Below, piece by piece: positions 1 through 8,895 of a stretch of 64,000 nucleotides of DNA. This stretch comes from Mesorhizobium sp. YC-39 (GTDB lineage Bacteria; Pseudomonadota; Alphaproteobacteria; Rhizobiales; Rhizobiaceae). Both the position numbers and the translations under genes were made by a program. Numbering within the stretch: position 1 is the stretch's first letter; the number at the start of each line of letters is the position of its first letter. Where the stretch lies: contig NZ_JAOWPS010000004.1 in the NCBI RefSeq assembly GCF_025753795.1, positions 682,001-746,000 of the forward strand, given 5' to 3'. Below the pieces are notes generated by a model that saw nothing but the letters and a program-made list of their open reading frames with translations, had not been told where the DNA came from and ran no database searches.

Positions 1-1
1 C

Positions 2-193
2 GGTTTCGAGCATGTCACGGAGGCCGATCTCGCCCAGGCTGTCCGCAACCGGCATTTCGCCGTCCGCCACACGATCGAGCCGGCCGGAATCCACACGCCG
101 GCCCTGGTCGAAGAGCTTGTCGATTTCACCTTGCGCGCCAGGCCGCTGCTCGACTGGGGCAGGGCGATCCAGGGGAAAGTCTCGACGAGTTAA
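2..193 (+). CDS. C-terminal end of an unidentified protein
   Basis: An open frame enters from the left edge and ends at a TAA, giving about 63 residues that contain FEHVTEADLAQAV and RHTIEPAGIHTPALVEEL. I do not recognise the family. The reading frame has the GC-rich third positions usual here and converges on the SDR gene 30 bases downstream, so it looks like the end of a real gene rather than noise. The start lies outside the window. It could belong to the same amine or aldehyde catabolic locus, but nothing in the fragment shows that. Confidence 0.6.
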   Translation, partial: GFEHVTEADLAQAVRNRHFAVRHTIEPAGIHTPALVEELVDFTLRARPLLDWGRAIQGKVSTS

Positions 194-222
194 GTTTGCC
201 GGGTTTGGTCGCGGATGCGGTG

Positions 223-981
223 TTACATCCGCATCAAAAGACCACCGTCAACGGGAAGCTCAATGCCGGTGATGTAGCTTGCTGCGTCGGAGAGCAGGAA
301 GAGTGCTGCGTTGGCCATGTCCTGCGGCGTGCCGATCCGTCCGAGCGGAGCGTAACTGGCGACCGTAGAGCGCTTTTCCTCGGTGTCCCAGCGTGCCTGC
401 AGCGGCGTCAGCGTCATGCCCGGACAGATGGCGTTCGAGCGGATGCGGTCCCCGGCAAGCTGCATGGCCAGCGATTTTGACAGAGCGCAGACGCCGGCTT
501 TCGACGCCTGGTAGGCATCCTGCGGGTTCGGGTCGCCGCGATACCACTGGATGGTCGAGAAGTGCACCATGGCCCCGCCGCGTCCGCCAGAGCGCATGTA
601 GGGAACGACCGATCGGGCCGTGTGCACAAAGGACTTCAGGTTGATCTTGAAGACCTCGTCCCAGACGTCGAGATCCATGTCGAGAGCCGACCTGTCGCGG
701 CCGAACCACAGCACGCCGGCGACATTGGCGAGATAGTCGATGCCACCGCGCTCGCGGCCCGCCGTGCCGACGACCTGTTCGACGAAGGCGGCGTCGGTGA
801 GATCGCCCTGTGCGAAAGTGAGCCTGTCGTCATAGGAGGCGAGGGACGCCGGACGAGCTTTCACGTCGATGGCGGTAACGGATGCTCCCGCTTCGAGCAG
901 CGCCAGCGCGATGGCTTCGCCCATGCCGCCACCGGCGCCGGCGACAACCGCGTGCCTGCCGGTGAAATCATAAACGATCAT
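223..981 (-). CDS. SDR family NAD(P)-dependent oxidoreductase
   Basis: A classical short-chain dehydrogenase/reductase of 252 residues, probably an NAD(P)-dependent alcohol/ketone oxidoreductase in the cytosol. The Rossmann glycine motif GAGGGMG lies near residue 15, NVAG near 86, catalytic Ser about 142 and YxxxK (YQASK) at 157-161. The C-terminal GIELPVDGG is typical of the family. The ATG at 981 (MIVYDF) is preferred over an upstream start at 1026 because GAGG stands about 9 bases before it and the glycine motif then falls at the usual distance. It is divergent from the aldehyde dehydrogenase, with a putative operator between them, so the two may be co-regulated. The substrate cannot be read from sequence. 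Confidence 0.9.
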   Translation of the reverse strand: MIVYDFTGRHAVVAGAGGGMGEAIALALLEAGASVTAIDVKARPASLASYDDRLTFAQGDLTDAAFVEQVVGTAGRERGGIDYLANVAGVLWFGRDRSALDMDLDVWDEVFKINLKSFVHTARSVVPYMRSGGRGGAMVHFSTIQWYRGDPNPQDAYQASKAGVCALSKSLAMQLAGDRIRSNAICPGMTLTPLQARWDTEEKRSTVASYAPLGRIGTPQDMANAALFLLSDAASYITGIELPVDGGLLMRM

Positions 982-1067
982 CTGCTTGCCCTCATGTGCT
1001 CCGCCCAACGCGCGATCGCCGGACAATAGGGGCGGATAAAAATTCCATCAAGCGGTATTAGAAAAAA

Positions 1068-1084
1068 TTTGCCAAAATGGAAAA
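1068..1084. promoter_or_regulatory. Putative operator for the XRE-cupin regulator, site 1
   Basis: TTTGCCAAAATGGAAAA is an imperfect palindrome with half-sites TTTnCCA and TGGnAAA. It lies between the divergent SDR and aldehyde dehydrogenase genes. A near-identical sequence stands before the ABC transporter operon at 4062-4078. The likely binder is the XRE-cupin protein encoded at 3372; that assignment is inference. Confidence 0.6.
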
Positions 1085-1119
1085 TAGCGATATCGTGCCG
1101 GGATGACTTCCCAGTTCGA

Positions 1120-2538
1120 ATGGATTTCAAGACCATGAATTTGCATCCCGGCGCGCGGACCTTCTCCGTGACCTCTCCCGTCGACGGCTCGACCTATGTG
1201 ACGCGCTTCTATGCCGACGGCACGGCAATCGAGGCCGCGCTGACGCGGGCCCGGGCCGCCTTGCCGTCCTGGCGGCGGGTGCCGCTGGCCGAGAGGCTGG
1301 CGATCCTGCTGCGCTTCGGCGAAGAGATGAAGGCCCGGGCCGCACCGCTCGCCGAAATGGTCGCGTGGCAGATCGGCCGGCCGCTGTGGCAGGCCGACGA
1401 GACGCCGCGCCTGGCGCTGATCGGGCAGTTGCTTGCCGACGTCGCGCCGGAAACGCTGGCCGACGTGCCTTATCCCTCGGATGAGAACATCCGCCGCTAT
1501 GCCCGGCCGGTGGCGGGTGGCCTGCATCTGTCGATCTGCGCCTGGAACTATCCGACCGCCATGCTGGGCTATCTGATCACGGCGCCGCTTGCCGCCGGCA
1601 ATGTCGTGGTCTTCAAGCATTCGCCGCAGACACCGCTGATCGCGGAGGTGGCCGAGGAAGCCTTCCGCGCCGCCGGCGGTCCTGAAGGCGTGTTTCAGAG
1701 CCTGCATCTCGACCATGCCGATGCCGAACGGCTGATCGCGTCCGGTGCCTTCAATGCGGTGAACTTCATCGGTTCGGTCAATGGCGGCCGGCGCGTCCAT
1801 GCCGCCGCCGCCGGCACGTTCACGCAGGTGCATCTCGAGCTCGGCGGCAAGGACCCGACCTATGTGCGGGCCGATGCCGACCTCGAGGCGGCGATCCCGC
1901 AGATCGCCGAAGGCGCATACTCCAATGCCGGCCAGTCCTGCTGCTCGGTCGAGCGCATCTATGTCGACCAGGCGATCCATGACCGTTTCGTCGACGCCCT
2001 TGTCGCCGAGACGGCGAAATGGACCGTCGGCCACCCGATCGGCGACAAGCCGATGGTCGGCCCGGTGGTGCGGGCGAGCGCCGCCGACACGATCCGCGAT
2101 CTCACCGAAAGCGCGGTGCGGGCAGGGGCGCGGCGGCTGATGCCGCAGGACGGCAAGGCTGCAGGGCTTGGCGCCGCCTATATCGCTCCGGAAGTTCTGG
2201 TCGGGGTCGACCACGGCATGCCGATCATGCGCGACGAGCTGTTCGGGCCGGTGGCTTGTATCCAGTCGGTCGGCGGTGACGACGAGGCGCTTCGGTTGAT
2301 GAACGACAGCGATTTCGGCCTGAGCGCCTCGATCTGGACGCAGGACATCGATCGCGGCGTGGCGTTGCTCGACGAGGTCGAGGCCGGCACCGTCTATCTC
2401 AACCGCTGCGACCATGCCGACCTGCATCTGCCCTGGGGCGGCATCAAGAATTCAGGCCTCGGCCGCACCAACGGCCGCGCCGGCCTGACAGAAGCGACGG
2501 CGGCGAAGGCCTACCACGTCCGCTCCGTCATCGGTTGA
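1120..2538 (+). CDS. Aldehyde dehydrogenase family protein
   Basis: NAD(P)-dependent aldehyde dehydrogenase that would oxidise an aldehyde to its acid in the cytosol. The general-base Glu240 sits in LELGGKD and the nucleophile Cys274 in NAGQSCC. The C-terminal half has the usual PWGGIKNSGLGR motif. Length (472 aa) is normal for the superfamily. An upstream TTG at 1069 lies inside the putative operator, so ATG 1120 was chosen; ATG 1135 is also possible and neither has a strong ribosome site. The next gene, an amidohydrolase, starts 15 bases after the stop, so they are probably co-transcribed. By position it could play the PuuC/PauC role in a gamma-glutamyl amine route (inference). Confidence 0.92.
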   Translation: MDFKTMNLHPGARTFSVTSPVDGSTYVTRFYADGTAIEAALTRARAALPSWRRVPLAERLAILLRFGEEMKARAAPLAEMVAWQIGRPLWQADETPRLALIGQLLADVAPETLADVPYPSDENIRRYARPVAGGLHLSICAWNYPTAMLGYLITAPLAAGNVVVFKHSPQTPLIAEVAEEAFRAAGGPEGVFQSLHLDHADAERLIASGAFNAVNFIGSVNGGRRVHAAAAGTFTQVHLELGGKDPTYVRADADLEAAIPQIAEGAYSNAGQSCCSVERIYVDQAIHDRFVDALVAETAKWTVGHPIGDKPMVGPVVRASAADTIRDLTESAVRAGARRLMPQDGKAAGLGAAYIAPEVLVGVDHGMPIMRDELFGPVACIQSVGGDDEALRLMNDSDFGLSASIWTQDIDRGVALLDEVEAGTVYLNRCDHADLHLPWGGIKNSGLGRTNGRAGLTEATAAKAYHVRSVIG

Positions 2539-2553
2539 TTTGGAGGTTGCCCG

Positions 2554-3357
2554 GTGAACGCTGCGGGCCTTGCAGGGCTTGACGATGCGACCGTTGAGAG
2601 GCTGGCCGCAGCCAGTGTCGAGCGGCTGTTGCCCGACGTGGCGAACCCCTATCTGCTGATCGCCGAACACGCCGGCAATCTGGTGCCGGCGCCATGGCAT
2701 GACCTTGGCCTTGCAGCGCCCTATCTTGGCACGCATTTCGCCGTCGATATCGGCATCGACGCCTTGACGCGCCGGCTCTCGCGCACGTTGCGGGCGCCAG
2801 CCGTCGTCGCGCATTATTCGCGGCTGTTCCTCGACTACAACCGCCCTGCCGGTGAGTGGGATTTCATGCGCCCGGATCTCGGTGGCATCCCGGTGCCCGG
2901 CAATCTCGTGGTCGATGCGGCGGACGCCAGGCTGCGCAAGCATATCGGCTGGGCGCCGGTCGAACAGGCGATCACCGAGGCCGCGGCAGGCAGGCAGGCG
3001 CTGATCTCGATACACTCTTTCACCCCGGTGATGGGTGGCATCAGGCGCGATGTCGATATCGGCGTGCTGTGGCGCGAGCCGTCGCCCTTCGTCACCTCGG
3101 TGCTCAAAACCCTTAGCGCGCATGGCGCCGAAGCGGGGCTCAGAATCGGCGACAACGCGCCGTACGATTGGCGCCAGGCCATCGGCTATACGCTGAACCG
3201 GCACGGGCTGGAGCAGGGCAGGCCCTGCCTCTATCTCGAAGTCCGCAACGACCTGCTTTCCGATCCCGAAACTTTCGAACTCGTCAGCCACACCCTGGAG
3301 AGTGCCTTTGCCACCGTCGCGATGTCGCTATGGCCGAAACCAGCCGTAGCCGTCTAA
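2554..3357 (+). CDS. N-formylglutamate amidohydrolase family protein
   Basis: A 267-residue member of the FGase family, zinc-dependent amidohydrolases related to HutG that release a carboxylate from N-acyl glutamate-like substrates. Visible family motifs are IAEHAGN near residue 36, SRLFLDYNRPAG near 90-100 and ISIHSFTPV near 150. The GTG start is supported by TGGAGG seven bases upstream. No other histidine-degradation gene is nearby, so a role in histidine use is unlikely. Beside an aldehyde dehydrogenase and a glutamine-synthetase-like ligase, hydrolysis of an N-acyl or gamma-glutamyl intermediate is a reasonable guess. The family call is firm; the substrate is not. Confidence 0.87.
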   Translation: MNAAGLAGLDDATVERLAAASVERLLPDVANPYLLIAEHAGNLVPAPWHDLGLAAPYLGTHFAVDIGIDALTRRLSRTLRAPAVVAHYSRLFLDYNRPAGEWDFMRPDLGGIPVPGNLVVDAADARLRKHIGWAPVEQAITEAAAGRQALISIHSFTPVMGGIRRDVDIGVLWREPSPFVTSVLKTLSAHGAEAGLRIGDNAPYDWRQAIGYTLNRHGLEQGRPCLYLEVRNDLLSDPETFELVSHTLESAFATVAMSLWPKPAVAV

Positions 3358-3371
3358 AGGCTGGACGCCCC

Positions 3372-4013
3372 ATGGCGACGCCGCTAGAGCTTGTCGAATT
3401 GGAAACACGACAGCCAAGGGCATGGGCGATGCAGGGCAATGTGGGCAGCAAGATCAGGGATGCGCGCAAGGAGCAGAACATCACACTGCGCGACCTCAGC
3501 GAACGCTCCGGCCTTTCGGTCTCGCAACTGTCGAAGCTCGAGAACGGCAAGGCCCGGCTGACGGTCGACGTGGCGCTGATGATCGCCGGCGTGCTGCATG
3601 TGCCGGTGGCATCCTTCCTGTTCAGTCCGAAGCCGGGCATGCAGGCGCGCCGCTCGATCACGCGCGCCGGCAGCGGCATCCTGCATCAGGGCAATGCGAT
3701 GGAATTCGAGGTGTTGTGCAGCGATTTTCGCGACAAGACCAACATTTTCTGGCGCGTCACGCTGCGGGCAAGGAGCTTCGAGGAGAATGGCGGCTGGCGC
3801 AGCCATTCGGGCGAAGAGTTCATCCATGTGCTCAGCGGCAGCCTGGAGCTGCACACGATCCACTATGACCCCACGGTGCTGCAGCCGGGCGACAGCATCC
3901 TGTTCGACGGCGAAATGCGGCACGCCTATATCGCGCTCGGCGAGGAGCCGGTCGTCATGCTGATGTCGAACACGGTTCCGCGCGACGGGCTTCCGGCCGG
4001 CGCCGGAGTCTGA
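3372..4013 (+). CDS. XRE-cupin transcriptional regulator
   Basis: A 213-residue two-domain regulator. A helix-turn-helix of XRE type covers about residues 25-80 (SKIRDARKEQNITLRDLSER, then LSVSQLSKLENGKARLT). A C-terminal cupin barrel follows at about 125-205 (SHSGEEFIHVLSGSLELH, GDSILFDGEMRHAYIALG), which in this family senses a small ligand. PuuR and PauR, regulators of polyamine catabolism, have this architecture. ATG 3372 starts 14 bases after the amidohydrolase stop; an ATG at 3429 (MQGNVGS) just before the HTH is an alternative. It probably binds the TTTTCnAAAATGGAAAA-type palindromes at 1068 and 4062, which flank its own operon. Confidence 0.9.
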   Translation: MATPLELVELETRQPRAWAMQGNVGSKIRDARKEQNITLRDLSERSGLSVSQLSKLENGKARLTVDVALMIAGVLHVPVASFLFSPKPGMQARRSITRAGSGILHQGNAMEFEVLCSDFRDKTNIFWRVTLRARSFEENGGWRSHSGEEFIHVLSGSLELHTIHYDPTVLQPGDSILFDGEMRHAYIALGEEPVVMLMSNTVPRDGLPAGAGV

Positions 4014-4061
4014 TCCTGACCGTTCGGATTCCAGGCCGGAAAATTCGGCTCTCGAAGAATA

Positions 4062-4097
4062 TTTTCTAAAATGGAAAAAAATACTTGTTATGGAAAA
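4062..4097. promoter_or_regulatory. Putative XRE-cupin operators before the ABC transporter operon
   Basis: TTTTCTAAAATGGAAAA (4062-4078) repeats the palindrome seen at 1068-1084. A second right half-site, TATGGAAAA, follows at 4089-4097, giving a tandem arrangement about 19 bases apart. The start codon of the first transporter gene is at 4170. Site identity is seen in sequence; binding is inferred. Confidence 0.6.
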
Positions 4098-4169
4098 GTC
4101 AGGGGTCTAGCATCCTGATGACCGGCTGACAGGAGAAAAAGCCATCGGCCGGGATGGGAGATGTGACCG

Positions 4170-4895
4170 ATGCTGTCGGTTGAGGCAGTCAGCAAGACTT
4201 TTGGCGGCGTGCGGGCTTTGCGCAGTGCTTCACTGTCGTGCGAGGCTGGCGAAATCCTCGGCCTGATCGGCCCCAATGGGGCGGGAAAGTCCACGCTGGT
4301 CAATGCCATCTCCGGTGTGCTCAAGCCGGACACCGGCAGCGTCGGGCTGGCAGGCAAGGAAATCACAGGCCACGGTCCCGAGCATTGCGCGCGGGCAGGT
4401 GTGGCCCGCACCTTTCAGACCATCCGCCTGTTCAGGGATTTGACCGTCCGGCAGAATGTCGAGGTCGCCCATATCACCTGTCGCGCCGTCCGCCCCGATG
4501 TCGCGGCCCGCATCGGTGTCGATCGGCTGCTAGCCCAATATCAACTGGACGGCTTCGCCGATGTCCCGGCGGGGACACTATCGTATGGCAGCCAGCGCCG
4601 GCTCGAAATCGCTCGTGCGCTGGCGCTCGGTCCGTCGCTGCTTCTGCTCGATGAGCCGGCGGCCGGGCTCAATGAGGACGAATCCGAGACACTGGCAGTG
4701 GCGATCGAGGGCATTCGCAGGGATGTCGGCTGCGCGACCATCGTCATCGATCACGATCTGCGTTTCATCAACCGGCTGTGCGACCGGCTCTGCGTCATGG
4801 ACCAGGGCCAGGTGATCGCCTCCGGGCAAACCGAAGAGGTGTGGCGCGATCCGCGCGTCATCGAGGTTTATGTCGGGCAGTCCGAGACATCGTGA
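4170..4895 (+). CDS. Branched-chain-type ABC transporter ATPase (LivG-like)
   Basis: Cytosolic ATPase subunit of a HAAT-family importer, 241 residues. Walker A GPNGAGKST is at 34-42, the signature is the divergent LSYGSQRR near 137 rather than LSGGQ, and Walker B LLLLDEPAAGL is near 155 with the H-loop in IVIDHDLRF. The LivG type is shown by the C-terminal IEVYVG. GGGAG lies 9 bases before the ATG. It is the first gene of a five-gene transporter set with its binding protein, second ATPase and two permeases. The substrate is unknown; an amino acid, amide or amine would fit the neighbouring enzymes. Confidence 0.9.
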   Translation: MLSVEAVSKTFGGVRALRSASLSCEAGEILGLIGPNGAGKSTLVNAISGVLKPDTGSVGLAGKEITGHGPEHCARAGVARTFQTIRLFRDLTVRQNVEVAHITCRAVRPDVAARIGVDRLLAQYQLDGFADVPAGTLSYGSQRRLEIARALALGPSLLLLDEPAAGLNEDESETLAVAIEGIRRDVGCATIVIDHDLRFINRLCDRLCVMDQGQVIASGQTEEVWRDPRVIEVYVGQSETS

Positions 4896-4938
4896 CGGCG
4901 CCCCGGAACTGCAGCAACAAGGAAGAAGGAGGGGTTCA

Positions 4939-6093
4939 ATGGACAGGATGATCTTGGGGGCCGCGGTTGTCGCGGCGGGGCTTTTGCAGGTGATGCCTGC
5001 CGGCGCGGCCGACTTGAAAATCGGGCTCGCGGTGGCAATGACGGGCACCTATGCACCTTACAGCGAGGCCGAAGGCGCCCGCTGCATGGCGGATAAATTG
5101 AACAAGGCGGCTGGCGCCGGTGATCCCAAGGTCGAGCTGATGATCGAGGACAACCGTTCCGACCCGCAGCTTTCGGTTTCGCTCGGCCAGAAATTCCTCG
5201 ATGCCGGCGCCCAGGTCATCACCGGCGTGCCGTTCCCGGATGCGCTGATCCCGACCGCCCAGATCGCCGCACCCTACGGCGCGACGGTGTTTTCGGCACC
5301 GAATACCCAGATCGAGATGCAGCTGGCCGGCCTCGACAATTTCATCGCCGGCGCGGTGCCCGATCCAATCAATGCGGCGGCAACCGCCGATGCGCTTTAC
5401 GGCAAAGGCGCGCGCACCGTGGCGCTCCTGGTCTCGCCGGATGCCGGCTCCTATTCCGAAAAGCTGCCGGAATGGTTCGGCGAGGTTTTCGAACATCTCG
5501 GCGGCAAGGTCGTCTCCAAGCTCAACTATTCCTGGGGCACCACCGACTGGTCGCCGCAGATCGCCAGCATCAAGGCACTGCCTGAAAAGCCGGACGCCAT
5601 CCATGTCTGCGGCGTGCTGCCCGATGTCGGCATCCTCATTCGCCAGCTGCGCGCCAATGGCTATGATGGCTGGGTCGCCGGTTGCGACGCCTTCGACGAC
5701 AAGTCGCTGGAAGGAACCGTCGGCGATCCGGCGTCGCTGGAGAAGGTGATGTTCGCCACCCATGGCGCGACCGGCGTCGACAGCCCGATTGACCACTTCC
5801 TGGCGCAGTGCAAGGCCGACGGCTACAAGATCAACGGCATCTTCGACGCGCTCGGTGCAGACATGGTGCAGATCAGCTATGAGGCGGCGAAGAAGTCCGG
5901 CACCGTCGAGCCCGCCGCCTTGCGCGAGGCGATCCGGGCGCCGGGTGGCTATCCCGGCACGACGGCGCCGACCATATCCTTTGCCGAAAAGAAGGGCTAT
6001 CCGGTCAAGGCCGTGCCGGTGATGGGCTTCTCCGGCGGCAAGCGCGTGCTCATCACCGATGCGCAGCCGACCTTCGTTCCAGCGTTGAACTGA
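4939..6093 (+). CDS. ABC transporter substrate-binding protein (LivJ-like)
   Basis: Periplasmic type-I binding protein of 384 residues that would deliver a small ligand to the permease encoded downstream. The N-terminus is a signal peptide (MDRMILGAAVVAAGLLQV, cleavage probably after AGAA-D), followed by LKIGLAVAMTGTYAPY, typical of the LivJ/AmiC fold, and a middle IEDNRSDPQLS. ATG 4939 was chosen because AGGAGGGG stands 8-14 bases upstream and the signal peptide then begins correctly; an open frame extends further 5' but overlaps the ATPase gene. Ligand not identifiable by eye. Confidence 0.9.
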   Translation: MDRMILGAAVVAAGLLQVMPAGAADLKIGLAVAMTGTYAPYSEAEGARCMADKLNKAAGAGDPKVELMIEDNRSDPQLSVSLGQKFLDAGAQVITGVPFPDALIPTAQIAAPYGATVFSAPNTQIEMQLAGLDNFIAGAVPDPINAAATADALYGKGARTVALLVSPDAGSYSEKLPEWFGEVFEHLGGKVVSKLNYSWGTTDWSPQIASIKALPEKPDAIHVCGVLPDVGILIRQLRANGYDGWVAGCDAFDDKSLEGTVGDPASLEKVMFATHGATGVDSPIDHFLAQCKADGYKINGIFDALGADMVQISYEAAKKSGTVEPAALREAIRAPGGYPGTTAPTISFAEKKGYPVKAVPVMGFSGGKRVLITDAQPTFVPALN

Positions 6094-6142
6094 TTGGCAA
6101 AGCTGTTTCGATGATGCCGCGAGCGACAATCCGGGCCGGTTC

Positions 6143-6847
6143 GTGCTGAGGGTCGAGAATCTGAGCGTGCGCTACGGCGCGGTTGCCGCCGTGCGCGACC
6201 TGTCGCTGTCGGTGGGGCAGGGCGAGCTTGTCGCCCTGCTCGGCCCGAACGGTGCCGGCAAGAGCTCGACCATCAACGCGCTGACCGGCCTTGTCGCGCC
6301 GTCGGCCGGCCGTATCGTCCTTGACGGCCAGGACATATCGCGCGTTCGAACCGAGGATCGCATTCGCGCCGGCCTGACGTCGACGCCGGAAGGCCGGCAC
6401 ATCTTCGCCAATCTGACGGTTGGCGAGAACCTGCGGCTGGGCGCGGCGACGCGGCGCGACGCCCGCGGCGTGCGCCAGGACATAGAGCGCTTCCTGGCTT
6501 TATTCCCGGTCCTCTCCGAACGATACGCGCAAGCAGCCGGCACGCTTTCGGGAGGCGAGCAGCAGATGCTGGCCATTGCGAGATCGCTGATGTCGCGGCC
6601 AAAACTTCTGCTTCTGGACGAACCCTCGCTGGGCCTGGCGCCGAAGATCGTTGTGCGGATCTTCGATTTCATCGGCCAGCTCAAGGCTGAGGGGCTGACG
6701 CTGCTGGTGGTCGAGCAAAACGCCAGGCAGGCGCTGCGTTTTGCCGACCGCGTCTATGTCATGAGTTCCGGCGCGCTTCGCTTCGACGGGCTGCCGTCCG
6801 GGCTTGCCGACGAACATGGCCTCCTCAATCTCTACATCGGCGGGTAG
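6143..6847 (+). CDS. Branched-chain-type ABC transporter ATPase (LivF-like)
   Basis: Second cytosolic ATPase of the importer, 234 residues. Walker A GPNGAGKSS at 34-42, signature LSGGEQQM near 135, Walker B LLLLDEPSLGLAP, and the C-terminal NLYIGG typical of LivF. The GTG start is inferred from family alignment (LRVENLSVRYGAV); no convincing Shine-Dalgarno is visible, so translation may be weak or start elsewhere. It lies 49 bases after the binding protein and ends 7 bases before the LivH permease start, so all are likely in one transcript. Confidence 0.88.
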   Translation: MLRVENLSVRYGAVAAVRDLSLSVGQGELVALLGPNGAGKSSTINALTGLVAPSAGRIVLDGQDISRVRTEDRIRAGLTSTPEGRHIFANLTVGENLRLGAATRRDARGVRQDIERFLALFPVLSERYAQAAGTLSGGEQQMLAIARSLMSRPKLLLLDEPSLGLAPKIVVRIFDFIGQLKAEGLTLLVVEQNARQALRFADRVYVMSSGALRFDGLPSGLADEHGLLNLYIGG

Positions 6848-6854
6848 GCGCGGC

Positions 6855-7754
6855 ATGGACTACGCTCTGCAGCAACTTCTCAACGCACTTGCCTTCGGTG
6901 CGGAATATTCGCTGGTGGCGCTTGGCCTGGCGGTGGTGTTTTCGATCATGGGACTGGTGAATTTCGCCCATGGCGAGATCATCGGCGTTTCAGCCTACAG
7001 CGTGTTCCTGGCGGCGGCACTGGGGCTGACGTCGCCAATCGTCGCGGTTCTGCTTGCCATTGCGGCAGCGGCGCTGGCGGCGATTGCCTTCGAGCGCGTG
7101 GCGTTCCGCCCGGTTCGCTATGCGCCGACGACGACAGGATTGCTGACGGCCTTCGGCGTCAGCATCGTCGTGCAGAACTTGTTCATGCTGCTGATCTCGC
7201 CGAAGCCGCAGTCGGTTTCGATCCTCAATGGCCTGAACCAGATGTGGTTCTTCGGGCCTTTTGCGGTGTCGTCGCTTCAGGTGATGGAACTTGTCGTTTC
7301 CGGCCTTACCATCCTTGCCTTGGTGCTTTTCCTCAACCGGTCGACGCTCGGTTTGGCGATCCGCGCCGCCTCACGCGATTTCGCCACCGTTCGCCTGATG
7401 GGTATCAGGGCAAATCGGGTGATTGCCACCGCCTTCGCCATTTCGGGCGCGCTGGCCGGCATCGCCGCCGTCTTCATCATCGCGCGACGCGGCAGCGTCT
7501 CGCCCGATCTCGGCTTCAGCCTGGTGCTGAAGGCATTCGTCGCCTGCGTCATTGGCGGTTTCGGCTCGCTTCCCGGCGCGGCGGTCGGCGGCATGCTGCT
7601 CGGCTTCATCGAAGTCGGCCTGCTGGTCGCCTTGCCGCAGGAATATGGGGGCTTCAAGGATGCGCTTACCTACGTGATCATCGTCGCGCTGCTCGTCTAT
7701 CGACCGGAAGGTCTGCTTGGCCAACGGGTCGAACTCGGCGACAAGGAGATCTGA
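6855..7754 (+). CDS. Branched-chain-type ABC transporter permease (LivH-like)
   Basis: Inner-membrane permease of 299 residues with about eight hydrophobic segments. LivH-family signatures are NFAHGEIIGVSAYS near residue 36 and the EAA-like loop VIGGFGSLPGAAVGG near 230. The ATG at 6855 (MDYALQQLLNALAFG) gives the normal N-terminus; the frame is open further upstream but overlaps livF. It pairs with the LivM-like permease that follows directly. Confidence 0.92.
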   Translation: MDYALQQLLNALAFGAEYSLVALGLAVVFSIMGLVNFAHGEIIGVSAYSVFLAAALGLTSPIVAVLLAIAAAALAAIAFERVAFRPVRYAPTTTGLLTAFGVSIVVQNLFMLLISPKPQSVSILNGLNQMWFFGPFAVSSLQVMELVVSGLTILALVLFLNRSTLGLAIRAASRDFATVRLMGIRANRVIATAFAISGALAGIAAVFIIARRGSVSPDLGFSLVLKAFVACVIGGFGSLPGAAVGGMLLGFIEVGLLVALPQEYGGFKDALTYVIIVALLVYRPEGLLGQRVELGDKEI

Positions 7755-7755
7755 G

Positions 7756-8862
7756 GTGACGAGATCCGAGGTAGCGAGATCAGAGATGTCGCAGGCGATC
7801 GAAAACACCGCTCCCGTCGCTGTCATACGGCCCGGCGGAGTGCTGGCGCGCTCGCTCGTCGGCGGGCTGTTGACGTCGTTGCCGGTGCTGGTGGTCGGTC
7901 TGCTTATCCTGAATTTCGCGCCGACCTACTACACCTTCCTGGCGCTCGGCGCCTTTGTGAACCTGATCGTCGTCGTCGGCCTGCAAGTGTTCATGGGCAA
8001 CAGCAACATCGCCAATCTCGGCCACAGTGCCTTTGTCGGTCTTGGCGCCTATGGCGTGGCCATCCTGTCGACGCCGCTGGCGATGAAGAAGCTGTCCATT
8101 CCAAACGCGCCCTTCGGTTTCGCGACGCTGGAGCTCGATCCCGTTTCGTCGGCGCTGCTTGCGCTGCTGGCGGTCGGCATTCTGGCGCTGGTCAGCGGCA
8201 AGGTCATCAGCCGCCTTTCGGGCGTTGCGGCAACCATCGTCAGCCTGGCGCTGCTGATCATCGTCCATTCGGTGTTCCTGAACTGGACCGATCTGTTCAA
8301 GGGCAACCAGGCCTTCTTCGGTATCCCGAAGGTGGTTGGCCTGCCATGGATGATGGTGATGTCGGTCGTGGTGATTGTGCTCGCACGCCTGTTCAAGGAC
8401 AGTCGCTGGGGCCTGCAGCTGAGGGCCAGCGCGCAGAGCCCGCAAGCCGCCGCCGCACTCGGTATCGACGCGCGGCGCCTGCGGCTGATGTCATGGGTGC
8501 TGTCGGCGCTGATCTGCGGTCTGGCTGGTGTTCTCTACGCCTATTTCGCCGGTACGATCAGCCCGAAGCTGTTTTACTTCCAGATGATCTTCATGACGCT
8601 GGCGATGCTGATCCTTGGCGGCATGGCGACAGTCACCGGCGCGGTGACCGGCGTCATCGCGCTCTCGGTCGGGCTCGAATTCATCCGCAGCATCGAATCC
8701 GGCGTGACGATTGCCGGCATCCAGTTGCCGCAACTGCTTGGCCTGTCGGGTGTCGCGCTTGGCGTTGTCATCGTGCTTTGCATGGCCTTCCGGCCAAGCG
8801 GCATCAGCGGCCGCTACGAGCTGGACGAGCTGCTTTCGCGATTTTTCAGGCGCACACAATAA
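7756..8862 (+). CDS. Branched-chain-type ABC transporter permease (LivM-like)
   Basis: Second inner-membrane permease, 368 residues, with LivM motifs GNSNIANLGHSAFVGLGAYG near 90-110 and LGGMATVTGAVTG near the C-terminus. The GTG at 7756 directly follows the livH stop and has AAGGAG at 7743-7748, 7 bases upstream, so coupled translation is likely. An ATG at 7786 is an alternative. The first 30 bases contain three close copies of GAGATC-like sequence that encode an MTRSEVARSE stretch, an unusual N-terminal extension that may be disordered. Confidence 0.9.
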   Translation: MTRSEVARSEMSQAIENTAPVAVIRPGGVLARSLVGGLLTSLPVLVVGLLILNFAPTYYTFLALGAFVNLIVVVGLQVFMGNSNIANLGHSAFVGLGAYGVAILSTPLAMKKLSIPNAPFGFATLELDPVSSALLALLAVGILALVSGKVISRLSGVAATIVSLALLIIVHSVFLNWTDLFKGNQAFFGIPKVVGLPWMMVMSVVVIVLARLFKDSRWGLQLRASAQSPQAAAALGIDARRLRLMSWVLSALICGLAGVLYAYFAGTISPKLFYFQMIFMTLAMLILGGMATVTGAVTGVIALSVGLEFIRSIESGVTIAGIQLPQLLGLSGVALGVVIVLCMAFRPSGISGRYELDELLSRFFRRTQ

Positions 8863-8895
8863 CGAAACCTGGTGTTTCTTGGTGGAGGTTTGAAA

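Noticed and set aside
1069..1119. A TTG start for the aldehyde dehydrogenase at 1069
   Set aside because: The TTG lies inside the putative operator palindrome and adds residues unlike the family.
1048..2427. A 459-codon antisense frame opposite the aldehyde dehydrogenase
   Set aside because: It is a shadow frame; the plus strand carries the catalytic motifs.
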